From assembly GCF_019049655.1 (NCBI RefSeq), contig NZ_JAFMOX010000049.1, positions 55,684 to 119,683 of the forward strand: a stretch of DNA of 64,000 bases, in the 5' to 3' direction. Source of the DNA: Rahnella rivi. Its GTDB lineage: Bacteria; Pseudomonadota; Gammaproteobacteria; Enterobacterales; Enterobacteriaceae. Every line of letters begins with the position of its first letter. Position 1 is the stretch's first letter. A program made the translations under genes and the position numbers. The notes under the pieces were generated by a model. That model was not told the origin of the DNA. It searched no databases and saw only the letters and a program-made list of their open reading frames with translations. Of this stretch, positions 51,097 to 61,245 are shown one piece after another.

Positions 51097-52146
51097 ATGG
51101 CAACTGGCAAACTGCCCGATGCTGGGCAGATCCTGAATTCCTTAATCAACAGCGTTCTGTTATTGGACGACGATTTGGCTGTGCATTACGCCAATCCGGC
51201 GGCTCAGCAATTACTGGCGCAAAGTTCCCGCAAACTTTTTGGCACACCGTTGCCTGAGCTGGTGGGATATTTTTCCCTGAATATCGAGTTGATGCGTGAA
51301 AGTCTGACTGCCGGACAGGGCTTTACAGACAGCGAAGTGACTCTGGTCGTGGATGGCCGCGCGCACGTGTTGTCTCTGACCGCGCAGATGCTGCCGGAAG
51401 GCTTCATTTTGGTCGAACTGGCTCCGATGGATAATCAGCGTAAGCTGAGCCAGGAACAATTGCAGCACGCTCAACAGGTTGCCGCGCGTGATTTAATCCG
51501 CGGTCTGGCACATGAAATTAAAAACCCGCTCGGCGGTTTGCGTGGTGCAGCGCAGTTACTTTCAAGAGCGCTCCCCGATCCGGCGCTGCTGGAATACACC
51601 AAAGTCATTATTGAGCAGGCAGACCGCCTGCGTAATCTGGTCGACCGTTTGCTGGGGCCACAGCGCCCAAGCCAGCACGTTACGCAAAGTATTCATCAGG
51701 TTGCAGAGCGTGTTTGTCAGCTGGTATCGATGGAAAAGCCAGATAACGTTCAACTGGTGAGGGACTATGACCCAAGCCTGCCGGAACTTGCGCACGACCC
51801 CGATCAGATAGAACAGATTTTGTTAAACATCACCCGCAATGCCCTGCAGGCACTCGGGGAGGAAGGCGGCACAATTACACTGCGTACGCGCACTGCCTTC
51901 CAGATCACGTTACATGGTGTGCGTTATCGTCTGGCGGCACGCATCGATATTGAAGATGACGGCCCCGGCGTACCGGGCCATTTGCAGGACACCCTTTTTT
52001 ACCCCATGGTCAGTGGCCGCGAGGGGGGCACCGGTTTGGGCCTGTCCATCGCGCGCAGTTTGATTGATCAGCATTCGGGTAAAGTTGAATTTAACAGTTG
52101 GCCAGGTCATACCGAATTCTCGGTTTTCCTGCCTATTCGCCAGTGA
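51097..52146 (+). CDS. glnL: Nitrogen regulation sensor histidine kinase NtrB
   Basis: Cytoplasmic kinase/phosphatase for NtrC, controlled by PII (GlnB). The ATG at 51097 gives 349 residues and [16 protein letters not shown], as in E. coli; GGGAGA is upstream. Domains: PAS (residues about 10-110), H-box [15 protein letters not shown] with His139, then N box [12 protein letters not shown]1 DDGPGVP and G2 [14 protein letters not shown]. It precedes glnG by seven bases. Confidence 0.97.
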   Translation: MATGKLPDAGQILNSLINSVLLLDDDLAVHYANPAAQQLLAQSSRKLFGTPLPELVGYFSLNIELMRESLTAGQGFTDSEVTLVVDGRAHVLSLTAQMLPEGFILVELAPMDNQRKLSQEQLQHAQQVAARDLIRGLAHEIKNPLGGLRGAAQLLSRALPDPALLEYTKVIIEQADRLRNLVDRLLGPQRPSQHVTQSIHQVAERVCQLVSMEKPDNVQLVRDYDPSLPELAHDPDQIEQILLNITRNALQALGEEGGTITLRTRTAFQITLHGVRYRLAARIDIEDDGPGVPGHLQDTLFYPMVSGREGGTGLGLSIARSLIDQHSGKVEFNSWPGHTEFSVFLPIRQ

Positions 52147-52153
52147 GGTTCTT

Positions 52154-53566
52154 ATGCAACGAGGGATAGTCTGGATCGTCGATGACGATAGCTCCATCCG
52201 CTGGGTTCTTGAACGTGCGCTCACTGGAGCCGGTTTAACCTGCACCACGTTTGACAGCGGTAATGAAGTGCTGGAAGCCATTGCGACTCAAACCCCTGAC
52301 GTGTTGTTATCGGATATCCGCATGCCTGGGATGGACGGTTTAGCGCTGCTTAAGCAGATTAAACAACGCCATCCGATGCTTCCGGTCATCATAATGACAG
52401 CCCATTCCGATCTGGATGCTGCGGTCAGCGCCTATCAGCAAGGCGCGTTTGATTATCTGCCAAAACCGTTCGACATTGACGAAGCCGTGGCGCTGGTAGA
52501 GCGCGCCATCAGTCATTATCAGGAACAACAACAACCGGCCCGAACTCAGCCAGCCAGCGGCCCGACAGCTGACATTATTGGCGAAGCGCCAGCCATGCAG
52601 GATGTGTTCCGCATCATCGGCCGTTTGTCCCGCTCTTCAATCAGCGTGCTGATTAATGGCGAATCCGGTACCGGTAAAGAGCTGGTGGCTCACGCCTTGC
52701 ATCGTCACAGCCCTCGCGCTAAAGCGCCTTTTATCGCGCTGAATATGGCGGCAATCCCGAAAGACCTGATCGAGTCCGAACTGTTCGGCCACGAAAAAGG
52801 GGCATTTACCGGAGCGAACACCGTTCGTCAGGGGCGTTTCGAGCAGGCCGACAATGGCACGCTGTTCCTTGATGAAATCGGTGATATGCCGCTCGATGTG
52901 CAAACCCGTCTTCTGCGCGTGCTGGCAGACGGTCAGTTCTACCGCGTCGGCGGTTATGCACCGGTGAAAGTGGACGTGCGAATCATTGCGGCGACCCACC
53001 AGAATCTGGAGCTTAGGGTTCAGGAAGGAAAATTCCGTGAGGATTTATTCCATCGCCTGAACGTTATCCGCGTCCATCTGCCACCGCTGCGTGAACGTCG
53101 TGAAGACATTCCGCGTCTGGCGCGTTACTTCCTGCAAGTGGCGGCAAAAGAACTGGGCGTGGAAGCAAAAAATCTGCATCCGGAAACCGAAACGGCGCTT
53201 ACGCGTCTGCCGTGGCAAGGTAACGTGCGCCAGCTGGAAAACACTTGTCGCTGGCTGACGGTGATGGCGGCGGGCCAGGAAGTTCTGATTCAGGATTTGC
53301 CGAGTGAACTGTTTGAGACTTCTGCGCCGGAAGCAGGCGGACAGAGTTTGCCGGACAGCTGGGCAACGCTGCTGGCACAGTGGGCGGATCGCGCACTGCG
53401 CTCCGGTCATCAAAATCTGCTGTCGGAAGCACAACCTGAAATGGAGCGGACATTACTGACTACGGCGTTGCGCCATACTCAGGGGCATAAACAGGAAGCT
53501 GCACGGTTGCTGGGCTGGGGACGAAACACCCTCACCCGCAAACTAAAAGAACTGGGCATGGAATAA
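52154..53566 (+). CDS. glnG: Nitrogen regulation response regulator NtrC
   Basis: Sigma-54-dependent enhancer-binding activator (470 residues). The receiver has D10-D12 and the phosphorylated Asp54 in [12 protein letters not shown]. The AAA+ domain has the Walker A GESGTGKE near 168, the sigma-54 loop GAFTGA near 216, and [10 protein letters not shown] (Walker B). The C-terminal Fis-like HTH is [27 protein letters not shown]. The ATG at 52154 is chosen; the open frame upstream only runs through glnL. Confidence 0.97.
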   Translation: MQRGIVWIVDDDSSIRWVLERALTGAGLTCTTFDSGNEVLEAIATQTPDVLLSDIRMPGMDGLALLKQIKQRHPMLPVIIMTAHSDLDAAVSAYQQGAFDYLPKPFDIDEAVALVERAISHYQEQQQPARTQPASGPTADIIGEAPAMQDVFRIIGRLSRSSISVLINGESGTGKELVAHALHRHSPRAKAPFIALNMAAIPKDLIESELFGHEKGAFTGANTVRQGRFEQADNGTLFLDEIGDMPLDVQTRLLRVLADGQFYRVGGYAPVKVDVRIIAATHQNLELRVQEGKFREDLFHRLNVIRVHLPPLRERREDIPRLARYFLQVAAKELGVEAKNLHPETETALTRLPWQGNVRQLENTCRWLTVMAAGQEVLIQDLPSELFETSAPEAGGQSLPDSWATLLAQWADRALRSGHQNLLSEAQPEMERTLLTTALRHTQGHKQEAARLLGWGRNTLTRKLKELGME

Positions 53567-53584
53567 TCCTTTCCAGCACCAGAC

Positions 53585-53616
53585 AGCAAAACAGCCGCTC
53601 ATGCGGCTGTTTTGCT
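53585..53616. terminator. Bidirectional terminator between glnG and hemN
   Basis: AGCAAAACAGCCGC and GCGGCTGTTTTGCT form a 14-bp stem around TCAT, with T-rich sequence after it on the + strand and convergent genes on both sides. Confidence 0.9.
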
Positions 53617-53654
53617 TTGTTTTGCGTTGATACGAATCGATTTGCAGCGAAGAA

Positions 53655-55028
53655 TCAGATAACGCGGGAGAATTGCTGCTGGCGTAGCTGCCGGCGCAGA
53701 TAAATATCAAAACACATGCAGATATTACGGATCAGCAAACGTCCGCGCGGCGTGACCTGAATGTGTGTCTCACTTACCTCGACAAGCCCGTCTTCCGCCA
53801 GCGGCGTCAGCAGCGCCAGATCGTCGGCAAAATAATCGGTAAAGCCGATACCATAACGCTGTTCGATATCGGCAAAACTCAGCTCGAAATGGCAGATCAG
53901 CGATTTAATAACATCGCGGCGCAGACAGTCGTCATCGGTCATTTCCAGACCGCGCCATAGTGCGTTCCCCTGCTCTTCAACTCTGGCGTAATACGTTTTG
54001 AGGTCTTTCTCGTTCTGCGCGTAGGTGTCGCCCAACATGCTGATGGCCGACACGCCCATGCCCAGCAAATCGCTGTCGCCCTGCGTGGTATACCCCTGGA
54101 AATTACGGTGTAGTTTGCCTTCGCGCTGAGCAATCGCCAGTTCGTCATCAGGGCGCGCAAAGTGATCCATCCCGATAAACCGGTAACCGGACGCCGTCAG
54201 TGAACTGATGGTTTCCTGCAGGATTTTCAGTTTCTCTTCTGCACCGGGTAAGTCGGCATCTTTGATTTTGCGTTGTGCCGCGAACAGCTTCGGCATGTGA
54301 GCGTAGTTGAAAACGCTGAGACGGTCCGGATTGAGCGCCGCCACACGTTGCAGGGTATAAGCAAAACTTTCGGCGGTTTGTTTTGGCAAACCGTAGATCA
54401 GATCGATATTGGTTGAGTTGAAACCGAGCGCCCTGGCGCGTTCAATCAGCGCAAAGATGAACTCTTCATCCTGCTCGCGGTTAACCAGACGCTGCACTTC
54501 TTTGTTGAAATCCTGCACGCCCATGCTCAGGCGATTGAAGCCTTCGTTGCGCAGATGGTCCAGCACATCCAGCTCGATTTCGCGCGGATCAATCTCCAGC
54601 GACATCTCAGCATCAGGCAGGATAGTAAAATGTTGACGCAGAAGGCTCATCAGACGGCTTATCTGGGCTTTGTTGAGATAAGTGGGAGTACCACCGCCCC
54701 AATGGAGCTGACTCACGTGACGGCCCTTAAAGAGCGGCGCACGGTGGCGGATCTCTTTCTCGAGCACATTCAGATATTCTTCGGCTTTATGCTGCTGGCG
54801 GGTGACCAGTTTATTGCAGCCGCAGAAGTAGCAGAGCTTATGACAGAAAGGAATGTGGACATACAACGAGAGGGAACGATCCGCATAACGGGCAGCGGCT
54901 TTTTCAAAGGCTGCGTCGTTGTAGCTTTCGCTGAATTCAAGTGCGGTTGGGTAGGATGTGTACCGCGGGCCAGAGTAGTTGTACTTCTGGATCAGCGCTA
55001 AATCCCAAACGGTTGTCTGTTCTGACAT
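53655..55028 (-). CDS. hemN: Oxygen-independent coproporphyrinogen III oxidase
   Basis: Radical-SAM enzyme of anaerobic haem synthesis, converting coproporphyrinogen III to protoporphyrinogen IX. The 457-residue protein has the cluster motif C62-x3-C66-x2-C69 (CHKLCYFCGC). It also shows GGGTPTYL near 112, EIDPRE near 145 and GVQDFNKEVQRLVNR near 170. Its ribosome site (AAGGAG) is formed by the last codons of the small upstream ORF, six bases before the ATG, so the genes look coupled. Confidence 0.97.
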   Translation of the reverse strand: MSEQTTVWDLALIQKYNYSGPRYTSYPTALEFSESYNDAAFEKAAARYADRSLSLYVHIPFCHKLCYFCGCNKLVTRQQHKAEEYLNVLEKEIRHRAPLFKGRHVSQLHWGGGTPTYLNKAQISRLMSLLRQHFTILPDAEMSLEIDPREIELDVLDHLRNEGFNRLSMGVQDFNKEVQRLVNREQDEEFIFALIERARALGFNSTNIDLIYGLPKQTAESFAYTLQRVAALNPDRLSVFNYAHMPKLFAAQRKIKDADLPGAEEKLKILQETISSLTASGYRFIGMDHFARPDDELAIAQREGKLHRNFQGYTTQGDSDLLGMGVSAISMLGDTYAQNEKDLKTYYARVEEQGNALWRGLEMTDDDCLRRDVIKSLICHFELSFADIEQRYGIGFTDYFADDLALLTPLAEDGLVEVSETHIQVTPRGRLLIRNICMCFDIYLRRQLRQQQFSRVI

Positions 55029-55034
55029 GGTGAC

Positions 55035-55211
55035 TTACTCCTTCCGGCGTCGGATGCTGCCGGTTCGCCTTACCGGCAGGCTGTTGGCCTGCCGTGCAAA
55101 GGTCGCTCTGCGCAAACGTGCTTTGGTTTTCGATAACCGTCGTAGTTTACCGAATAACCAAAGCAGATAACATGCAAAGAGTAAGGCTATTGCCGGAATG
55201 ACCCAGCTCAT
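55035..55211 (-). CDS. Small predicted membrane protein (58 aa) between yihI and hemN
   Basis: A short ORF reading MSWVIPAIALLFACYLLWLFGKLRR..., ending in SIRRRKE. One hydrophobic helix (residues 4-20) is followed by a very basic cytoplasmic tail with about 17 Arg or Lys in 38 residues. It starts three bases after the yihI stop, with AAAGAAGG inside yihI as ribosome site, and its own end supplies the hemN ribosome site. In Vibrio and Pasteurellaceae a DUF2489 gene of about 150 codons occupies this slot and begins with a similar MSW-plus-helix; this may be a shortened relative. That link is from memory. It could also be a chance frame, but the spacing argues for translation. Confidence 0.6.
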   Translation of the reverse strand: MSWVIPAIALLFACYLLWLFGKLRRLSKTKARLRRATFARQANSLPVRRTGSIRRRKE

Positions 55212-55214
55212 GGC

Positions 55215-55769
55215 TTAGAAACCTTCTTTTGGATTCCCGCGCTTGAGCAACTGCATCATGTCTTCGTTCTTCTCTTCTTCTTCGTCATCTTCATCATCGC
55301 CAAGTTCGATACCCAGCAATTCCATCAGAACGTCGATGCGATCCAGAGTCTGATCAACATAAGCCTGATCTTCAGCGCTCAGGGCTTTACCGTCATCGAT
55401 AAGATCTAGCAAAGCATCCAGACGTTGATCATTTTCCAGTAATGTCAGTTCTTCTTCCGGGGTCATTTTTGGTTTTGCATCTTGCACCGGCTGCGCCGCT
55501 TTCTTCGCTTTAGGTGCATTGTTCATGACGGTTTCAACAATCAGTGGCACGGCTTTTTTACTGCCAATGCGCGGATCGGTTTTCTTCGCGGCTGCACCAC
55601 TTTGATTTTGGTTGGCATCCGGGTTCGCACGGGAACCAGCCTTACGGCCGCGGCGGCGGTTGTCACGTTTGCGTTCGCGCGCTTCAATATCGAGCTCGAC
55701 GCGATTCTTTTTTCTCTTCGGTTTGGCTGTCGCGGTATTGGCGCGCGGGGCTTTCGCTGGCTGTTTCAT
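55215..55769 (-). CDS. yihI: Der GTPase-activating protein YihI
   Basis: A 184-residue protein that stimulates GTP hydrolysis by the ribosome-assembly GTPase Der. The N-terminal half is Lys/Arg-rich and disordered ([33 protein letters not shown]). The C-terminal half holds acidic helices [47 protein letters not shown] and the run [13 protein letters not shown]. In E. coli it is followed by hemN, as here. Confidence 0.92.
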   Translation of the reverse strand: MKQPAKAPRANTATAKPKRKKNRVELDIEARERKRDNRRRGRKAGSRANPDANQNQSGAAAKKTDPRIGSKKAVPLIVETVMNNAPKAKKAAQPVQDAKPKMTPEEELTLLENDQRLDALLDLIDDGKALSAEDQAYVDQTLDRIDVLMELLGIELGDDEDDEEEEKNEDMMQLLKRGNPKEGF

Positions 55770-55833
55770 GGATTCTGCTCTTAGGTGTGTACATTTAGTA
55801 TAGATTTGCGGCGGAATCTAGCAGAAAGCGACC

Positions 55834-56115
55834 AAAGAAAAAAGGCAGCAAGTGGACCTTGCTGCCTTTTTCTTTCCTTCCTGCGAAGGATATTCAACAA
55901 ACACTTTCCCTGTATAGCCTCAACGTCCCGGTTTTTCCTTTGCCTTTCAGGGCTTCCGGCCCCGTTCATCCTTAAAGCGCCATGCATTTCCAGTATTCCC
56001 TGAAGGCGTAAATCATCCGTGTTTCCATTCTTGCCTTCATCGCGTAAGAAAGACTTTACCCTATCGCCGCAAAGGCTCAAGATACCGCCCTGCCGTCTCA
56101 CGTCTTCAGCCGATG
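55834..56115 (-). ncRNA. csrC: CsrC small RNA, antagonist of CsrA
   Basis: Lies between yihI and engB, the E. coli csrC position, transcribed in the yihI direction as in E. coli. The leftward transcript has about eleven GGA trinucleotides between 56028 and 55872, many in AGGA or CGGA contexts suited to CsrA binding. It ends at a strong terminator: GGCAGCAAG/CTTGCTGCC (9-bp stem, 55844-55866) followed by a T tract. The 3' end is well defined; the 5' end is an estimate from length (E. coli about 245 nt) and a possible -10 (GATAAC) near 56130. Little primary sequence is shared with E. coli CsrC beyond the motif pattern. Confidence 0.8.
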
Positions 56116-56355
56116 CTCTGATGTTATCGAATTGAATTTAAAGTGAATTAAAATATACGGCGACTTAATTAGCGAAATAACCCGCATTATGAATAGCAAA
56201 TGTCTTACATCATGAAGGCCATTTTCCCCCGCCTTCATCTCTGTGGTCCCTTCGCATCATCATTCGGATTGTAAAAAACACTGAACGTATCGCGGCGCTG
56301 TTGCAGTTATAATCTCCAGTCAGCCAGATACACAAGCCTCACGGAGACGCACGTT

Positions 56356-57000
56356 TTGACCAGCCAAACTTACAACTATCATATGACCCATTTCGTCATG
56401 AGCGCCCCGGATATCCGGCATCTGCCGAGTGACGCAGGCATTGAAGTCGCATTTGCTGGTCGCTCAAACGCCGGCAAATCCAGTGCATTGAATACGCTGA
56501 CCCAGCAGAAAAGCCTGGCACGTATCAGTAAAACCCCTGGCCGTACGCAATTAATTAACCTGTTTGAAGTGGAGCCAGGAATTCGTCTGGTCGACCTTCC
56601 GGGTTATGGCTATGCCCAGGTTCCGGAAGAGATGAAACGCAAATGGCAGCGCTCACTGGGTGAGTATCTGCAAATGCGTAATTCACTGAAAGGGCTGGTG
56701 GTGCTGATGGATATCCGTCACCCGCTGAAAGATCTCGATCAGCAAATGATTCAGTGGGCCGTGGATGTCGGTACGCCGGTGATGCTGCTGCTGACTAAGG
56801 CCGATAAACTGGCTTCCGGCGCACGTCAGGCGCAGATCAAAATGGTACGCGAAGCAGTGAAAGAATTTATGGGGGACATTCAGGTTGAAGCGTTCTCTTC
56901 ACCCAAAAAAATGGGTGTGGATAAACTCAGTGATAAACTGAACACCTGGTTTAATGAAATCCCGCCAGAAGTAGTGGAAGACGAATTGTCAGGCGAGTAA
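56356..57000 (+). CDS. engB: Ribosome biogenesis GTPase EngB/YihA (YsxC family)
   Basis: GTPase needed for late 50S assembly and septation. The 214-residue protein starts at a TTG with GGAG nine bases upstream; the alternative ATG at 56383 would drop residues. G motifs: G1 [10 protein letters not shown] near 34-43, G2 region KTPGRTQ, G3 VDLPGYGYA near 77, G4 TKADK near 145, G5 SSPKK. It is divergent from csrC and yihI and is followed by a terminator. Confidence 0.95.
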   Translation: MTSQTYNYHMTHFVMSAPDIRHLPSDAGIEVAFAGRSNAGKSSALNTLTQQKSLARISKTPGRTQLINLFEVEPGIRLVDLPGYGYAQVPEEMKRKWQRSLGEYLQMRNSLKGLVVLMDIRHPLKDLDQQMIQWAVDVGTPVMLLLTKADKLASGARQAQIKMVREAVKEFMGDIQVEAFSSPKKMGVDKLSDKLNTWFNEIPPEVVEDELSGE

Positions 57001-57031
57001 GTCGCAGGCAGGATCGTAAGTAAAGAACATG

Positions 57032-57062
57032 ACGGGTGGCCTGCAGGTCGCCCGTTTTTTTA
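57032..57062 (+). terminator. Terminator of engB
   Basis: ACGGG-TG-GCC and GGT-CG-CCCGT pair with two G-T wobbles around TGCA and run into seven T. Confidence 0.85.
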
Positions 57063-57126
57063 TGTGCTTTTTTAACATGGCTGCCTAAAACCCCAAAAGT
57101 GCGGGATAACGCAGTGAAAAGCACAA

Positions 57127-57235
57127 TAAAAAACGCCCCAGACATAAATGCCTGGGGCGGCTAAAATATTCAGCCAAATCCGATTACGTGAAGTAAAAGG
57201 TCTGAAAGATAGAACATCTTACCTCTGTACCCTAC
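57127..57235 (-). ncRNA. spf: Spot 42 RNA
   Basis: Hfq-dependent small RNA that silences secondary-carbon genes; in E. coli repressed by CRP-cAMP. The leftward transcript begins GTAGGGTACAGAGGTAAGAT and runs 109 nt, the E. coli length, including the unstructured regions and the terminator GCCCCAG/CTGGGGC with GTTTTTTA. The first 75 or so bases look essentially identical to E. coli; the terminator loop differs. It lies between engB and polA, as in E. coli. Confidence 0.96.
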
Positions 57236-57241
57236 AAGAGG

Positions 57242-57298
57242 AACTTTACCCTATTTCATGACGGGGAAAAAGAACTTTTTGTAGTTTACTTACACAAA
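57242..57298 (-). promoter_or_regulatory. Spot 42 promoter with weak CRP-like site
   Basis: On the leftward strand TAAAGT ends seven bases before the RNA start and serves as -10. The -35 is poor. A partly symmetric TTTGTG...TACAAA element (57278-57298) is centred near -53, about where CRP represses spf in E. coli. Its match to the CRP consensus is weak. Confidence 0.45.
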
Positions 57299-57381
57299 AA
57301 CTGCGGATTATGCGATCACCTTCATGGTCTGAGGCCATAATCCTGTAGCTTAATTACAATAAAAGCTTAATAACTATTCAC

Positions 57382-60186
57382 TTAGTGAGCCTGATCCCAG
57401 TTCTTACCCGTACCGACATCCACTTTCAATGGAACGGCCAGTTCCATGCTCGCTTCCATCAGGCTACGAATTTTCTCACTGGCTGCCGCAACGTCGTCAT
57501 TGTGCACTTCAAAGACCAGTTCATCATGTACCTGCATGATAATGCGGGCGCGCGGAGCATCCGGCTGTTTCAGCCAGTCACCGACGCTTATCATGGCGCG
57601 TTTGATAATATCAGCCGCAGTTCCCTGCATCGGGGCGTTGATCGCGGCACGCTCGGCACCTTTACGGCGCATTGCGTTGCTGGACTTAATGTCCGGCAGA
57701 TACAGCCTGCGACCATCCAGCGTTTCAACGTAGCCCTGTTCAGAAGCCTGCGTGCGGGTACGTTCCATGTATTCGAGCACGCCCGGATAGCGCTCAAAAT
57801 ACAAATCCATATAACGCTGGGACTCTTTACGCGGAATGTTCAGCTGACGGGAAAGACCGAACGCGCTCATACCGTAGATCAGCCCGAAGTTAATCGCCTT
57901 CGCGCTGCGGCGTTGCTCGCCGGTCACACTTTCCAGCGGCGTACCGAAGACTTCAGCAGCTGTCGCCCGGTGGATATCTTTTCCTTCGGCAAATGCTGTC
58001 AGCAAACCTGCATCTTTCGACAGATGCGCCATGATCCTAAGTTCGATTTGCGAGTAGTCGGCAGCGAGAATGCAGTAATCTTTCGGAGCGATAAACGCCT
58101 GACGAATACGTCGGCCTTCGTCGTTACGCACCGGAATGTTTTGCAGGTTTGGATCACTGGAAGACAGACGCCCGGTGGCCGTCACAGCCTGATGGTAAGA
58201 CGTGTGTACACGTCCAGACTGAGGGTTGATCATCAACGGCAGTTTGTCGGTATAAGTCGATTTGAGCTTCGCCAGGCCGCGATATTCCAGAATGACTTTT
58301 GGCAATGGGTAATCCAGCGCCAGTTCAGCTAACACTTCTTCGTTCGTCGAAGGCGCGCCACCCGGTGTTTTCTTCAGAATCGGCAATTTCTGTTTTTCAT
58401 ACAGAATGGCCTGCAGCTGCTTGGTCGAGGACAAGTTGAAAGGCTCTTCGGCCAGTTCATGCGCCCTGGTTTCCAATTCATTCAGGCGGATGGCCAGCTC
58501 TTTAGAGTGCGCGGCTAAAATGTTCTGGTCGATCAGAACGCCGGTGCGTTCGATATGCGACAGAACAGGGACCAGCGGCATCTCAATATCGGTGAAGACT
58601 TTCTTCAGCGATTCGCTTTCCTGGATGCGCGGCCACAACGTCTGGTGCAACTGCAAGGTGACGTCAGCATCTTCCGCTGCATACGGGGCGGCTTGTTCAA
58701 GAGCGATCTGGTTGAAGGTGAGCTGGTTTTTACCCTTTCCGGCGATCTCTTCAAAACCGACCGTTTTATGGCCGAGATAACGATCCGCAAGACTGTCCAT
58801 ATCATGACGGCCTGACACACTGTCGAGTACGTATGACTCAAGCATGGTATCGAACGCGATCCCTTTCATCTCAATGTCATAACGCAACAGAATACCGCGG
58901 TCGAACTTCAGATTTTGTCCGACTTTCAGCTGCTTTTCATCTTCCAGTAAAGGCTTGAGCTGTTTCAGAACGTCAGCGCGATCTAATTGCACCGGCGCGT
59001 CAAGATAGTCGTGGGCCACGGGAAGATACGCCGCTTTACCCGCTTGCGTTGCAAAAGATAAACCAATCAGATTCGCTGTCAGCGTATCCAGGCCATCCGT
59101 TTCCGTATCAAACGCGAAAACATCAGAAGCTTTCAGGTAGCCAATCCATTCATCAAGCGTTGCCTGATCCAGAATGGTGACATAACCGTCCTGTGTTAGC
59201 TGATTACGCTCGACGGGTTCTGAAGCCAGCGTCTCTTCAGCTGCGGCACCTTTCTTACCGGATGTCGTCGCTTTTGCCGCTGACTTTTTACCGCTCAACC
59301 AGGTACCCGATTCAACATCTGCCAGCCAGCGCTTGAACTCATAACGACCAAAGAGCTGATGAAGTTCATCTGCATTCGGCTCATTAACGGTCAGCTCAGC
59401 GCATGTGACGTCCAGCTCAACGTCAGTTTTGATGGTCGCCAGTTTATAGGAGAGATAAGCAACGTCTTTATTGTCGGCAAGTTTAGCAGCCATGGTTTTG
59501 GAACCACGGAAACTCAATGTAGAAATTTTATCGAGATCGGCATACAGCGCATCAAGACCACCGATGCCTTGCAACAGCGCCTGCGCCGTTTTCTCACCCA
59601 CGCCGGGAACACCGGGGATGTTGTCCGAGGAGTCACCCATCAATGCCAGGAAATCGATGATCAGTTCAGGAGGGACGCCGTATTTTTCAACGACTTCATC
59701 CGGCCCAAGGATCGCATTGTTCATGGTATTAATCAGCGTCACGCCGGGCGTGACCAATTGCGCCATGTCTTTATCACCGGTGCTGATCAGTACCGCATGT
59801 CCGGCCTTTTCAGCTTCGAGAGCCAGTGTGCCAATCACGTCGTCCGCTTCCACGCCAGATACCACCAGTAATGGCAGCCCCATGGCTTTAACCATCTGGT
59901 GCAATGGTTCAATCTGCGAACGGAGATCGTCAGGCATTGGCGGGCGGTGAGATTTGTACTGATCAAAGAGCTCATCACGGAAGGTTTTGCCTTTCGCGTC
60001 AAACACCACAGCAACGTGGCTTGGGGTGTATTGCAGCAATAAGCTACGCAACATGTTAAGCACGCCGTACATCGCGCCGGTTGGCTCACCCACAGAGTTT
60101 GTCAGCGGGGGGAACGCATGGTAAGCGCGGTAGAGGTAGGACGAACCGTCTACCAGTATCAATGGGTTTTCTGCTATCTGGGCCAT
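57382..60186 (-). CDS. polA: DNA polymerase I
   Basis: Repair and Okazaki-fragment polymerase of 934 residues. The 5'-3' exonuclease domain (1 to about 300) shows [32 protein letters not shown] and [18 protein letters not shown]. The 3'-5' exonuclease (about 330-520) keeps FDTETDGLD, so proofreading should work. The polymerase domain has [45 protein letters not shown] and [10 protein letters not shown]. It is transcribed alone, spf following downstream. Confidence 0.98.
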   Translation of the reverse strand: MAQIAENPLILVDGSSYLYRAYHAFPPLTNSVGEPTGAMYGVLNMLRSLLLQYTPSHVAVVFDAKGKTFRDELFDQYKSHRPPMPDDLRSQIEPLHQMVKAMGLPLLVVSGVEADDVIGTLALEAEKAGHAVLISTGDKDMAQLVTPGVTLINTMNNAILGPDEVVEKYGVPPELIIDFLALMGDSSDNIPGVPGVGEKTAQALLQGIGGLDALYADLDKISTLSFRGSKTMAAKLADNKDVAYLSYKLATIKTDVELDVTCAELTVNEPNADELHQLFGRYEFKRWLADVESGTWLSGKKSAAKATTSGKKGAAAEETLASEPVERNQLTQDGYVTILDQATLDEWIGYLKASDVFAFDTETDGLDTLTANLIGLSFATQAGKAAYLPVAHDYLDAPVQLDRADVLKQLKPLLEDEKQLKVGQNLKFDRGILLRYDIEMKGIAFDTMLESYVLDSVSGRHDMDSLADRYLGHKTVGFEEIAGKGKNQLTFNQIALEQAAPYAAEDADVTLQLHQTLWPRIQESESLKKVFTDIEMPLVPVLSHIERTGVLIDQNILAAHSKELAIRLNELETRAHELAEEPFNLSSTKQLQAILYEKQKLPILKKTPGGAPSTNEEVLAELALDYPLPKVILEYRGLAKLKSTYTDKLPLMINPQSGRVHTSYHQAVTATGRLSSSDPNLQNIPVRNDEGRRIRQAFIAPKDYCILAADYSQIELRIMAHLSKDAGLLTAFAEGKDIHRATAAEVFGTPLESVTGEQRRSAKAINFGLIYGMSAFGLSRQLNIPRKESQRYMDLYFERYPGVLEYMERTRTQASEQGYVETLDGRRLYLPDIKSSNAMRRKGAERAAINAPMQGTAADIIKRAMISVGDWLKQPDAPRARIIMQVHDELVFEVHNDDVAAASEKIRSLMEASMELAVPLKVDVGTGKNWDQAH

Positions 60187-60537
60187 AACTCTTCTTTATT
60201 CGTGATCAGACATACGCTAAGGATGCCATAGCCAGCGAGAAAGACGAACCTTACGAGGGAAATTCATTGCGATAATGCGGGGGATCTCGAAGGATCTTCC
60301 TGTGGATAACTTTGTGAATAGTTTTGATGAGAAATTATTAATGAGATGTATTGAGAAAAAAATTTACCATTTTACTCACTGCTTTCATCAGGTTATCTGA
60401 TTTTTGCATGAAACATTCATGTAATAGAAGCTTAATAGCTATTGTGGATAGTAATATTTGTGAGACGACATCATACAAATAAAATCAATTATATTTCAGA
60501 TTTTTTATTTGGCCAGGCCGTAAATTCGAAAGGATAT
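60187..60537. promoter_or_regulatory. polA upstream region with DnaA-box-like sites (about 350 bp)
   Basis: TGTGGATAA at 60301-60309 is a perfect DnaA box read on the opposite strand (TTATCCACA). TGTGGATAG at 60443-60451 differs at one base. Two GATC sites lie just before the first box. The rest is strongly A+T-rich, with no open frame I can support; in E. coli yihG and other genes occupy this space between polA and dsbA. Confidence 0.5.
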
Positions 60538-60561
60538 AATGCCAGCCGAATGGCTGGCATT
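60538..60561 (-). terminator. Probable terminator of dsbA
   Basis: AATGCCAGCC and GGCTGGCATT form a 10-bp stem around a 4-base loop, 15 bp past the dsbA stop. The following T tract is poor on the leftward strand. Confidence 0.6.
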
Positions 60562-60575
60562 GAGAAGACGATATC

Positions 60576-61199
60576 TTATTTTTTGGTGGCTAGGAAATTG
60601 ATAACATCTGAATATTGTTTGACATACATATCCATTGAGCTGGTATCAAGGCCATCATTTTTAACCATATATTTGCCATTCACAAATACAGATGGGACAC
60701 CTTGCAGGCCTAAATCAGCGGCGGCTTTTTCCTGCTGTACGACGAGAGATTTCACCACAAAACTATTCAGTGCGGCATCGTAATCTTCGCCTTTCACGCC
60801 AGCCTGAATAAAGACTTTGCGGATATCATCGGCATTCTGAACGGACTGTTGTTTTTGTACGGCATCAAACATCAGTGGGCTGACTTTATCTTCAACGCCC
60901 AACGCGATTGCCACAGCCCATGCCTGAGTTAATTGCTTACCTAACGGGCCCAGGAATTCCACATGGTATTTGGTGTATTTAACGTCTTTTGGCAGGTTCT
61001 TACGGATGCTGTCAGACACATGCCAAACTTGTTCAAATTGATAACAGTGCGGGCAATAAAATGAGAAGAACTCGAGTACCTGCGGCTCATTAGCAACGGT
61101 TTTATCTAAAGTAACGTACTGTGCACCATCAGAAAATTGTGCCGCAGACACACTGAAGGCCATAACCATACCAACCAGTGCCAGGAATATCTTTTTCAT
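60576..61199 (-). CDS. dsbA: Thiol:disulfide interchange protein DsbA
   Basis: Periplasmic oxidase that introduces disulfides, recharged by DsbB. The 207-residue precursor has a signal peptide ([18 protein letters not shown], cleaved before AQF), the active site C49PHC52 in FYCPHCYQF, and the cis-proline GVPSVFVNG near 166. It is the second gene after srkA (46 bp), as in E. coli. Confidence 0.97.
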   Translation of the reverse strand: MKKIFLALVGMVMAFSVSAAQFSDGAQYVTLDKTVANEPQVLEFFSFYCPHCYQFEQVWHVSDSIRKNLPKDVKYTKYHVEFLGPLGKQLTQAWAVAIALGVEDKVSPLMFDAVQKQQSVQNADDIRKVFIQAGVKGEDYDAALNSFVVKSLVVQQEKAAADLGLQGVPSVFVNGKYMVKNDGLDTSSMDMYVKQYSDVINFLATKK

Positions 61200-61245
61200 A
61201 TAAAGCCTATCTCCAATTAATTAAACTTCGAACATTAAACGTGAC

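Noticed and set aside
55781..56101. Open frame of 106 codons on the leftward strand between yihI and engB
   Set aside because: It coincides with the GGA-rich CsrC RNA and its terminator, resembles no protein I know, and has no ribosome site.
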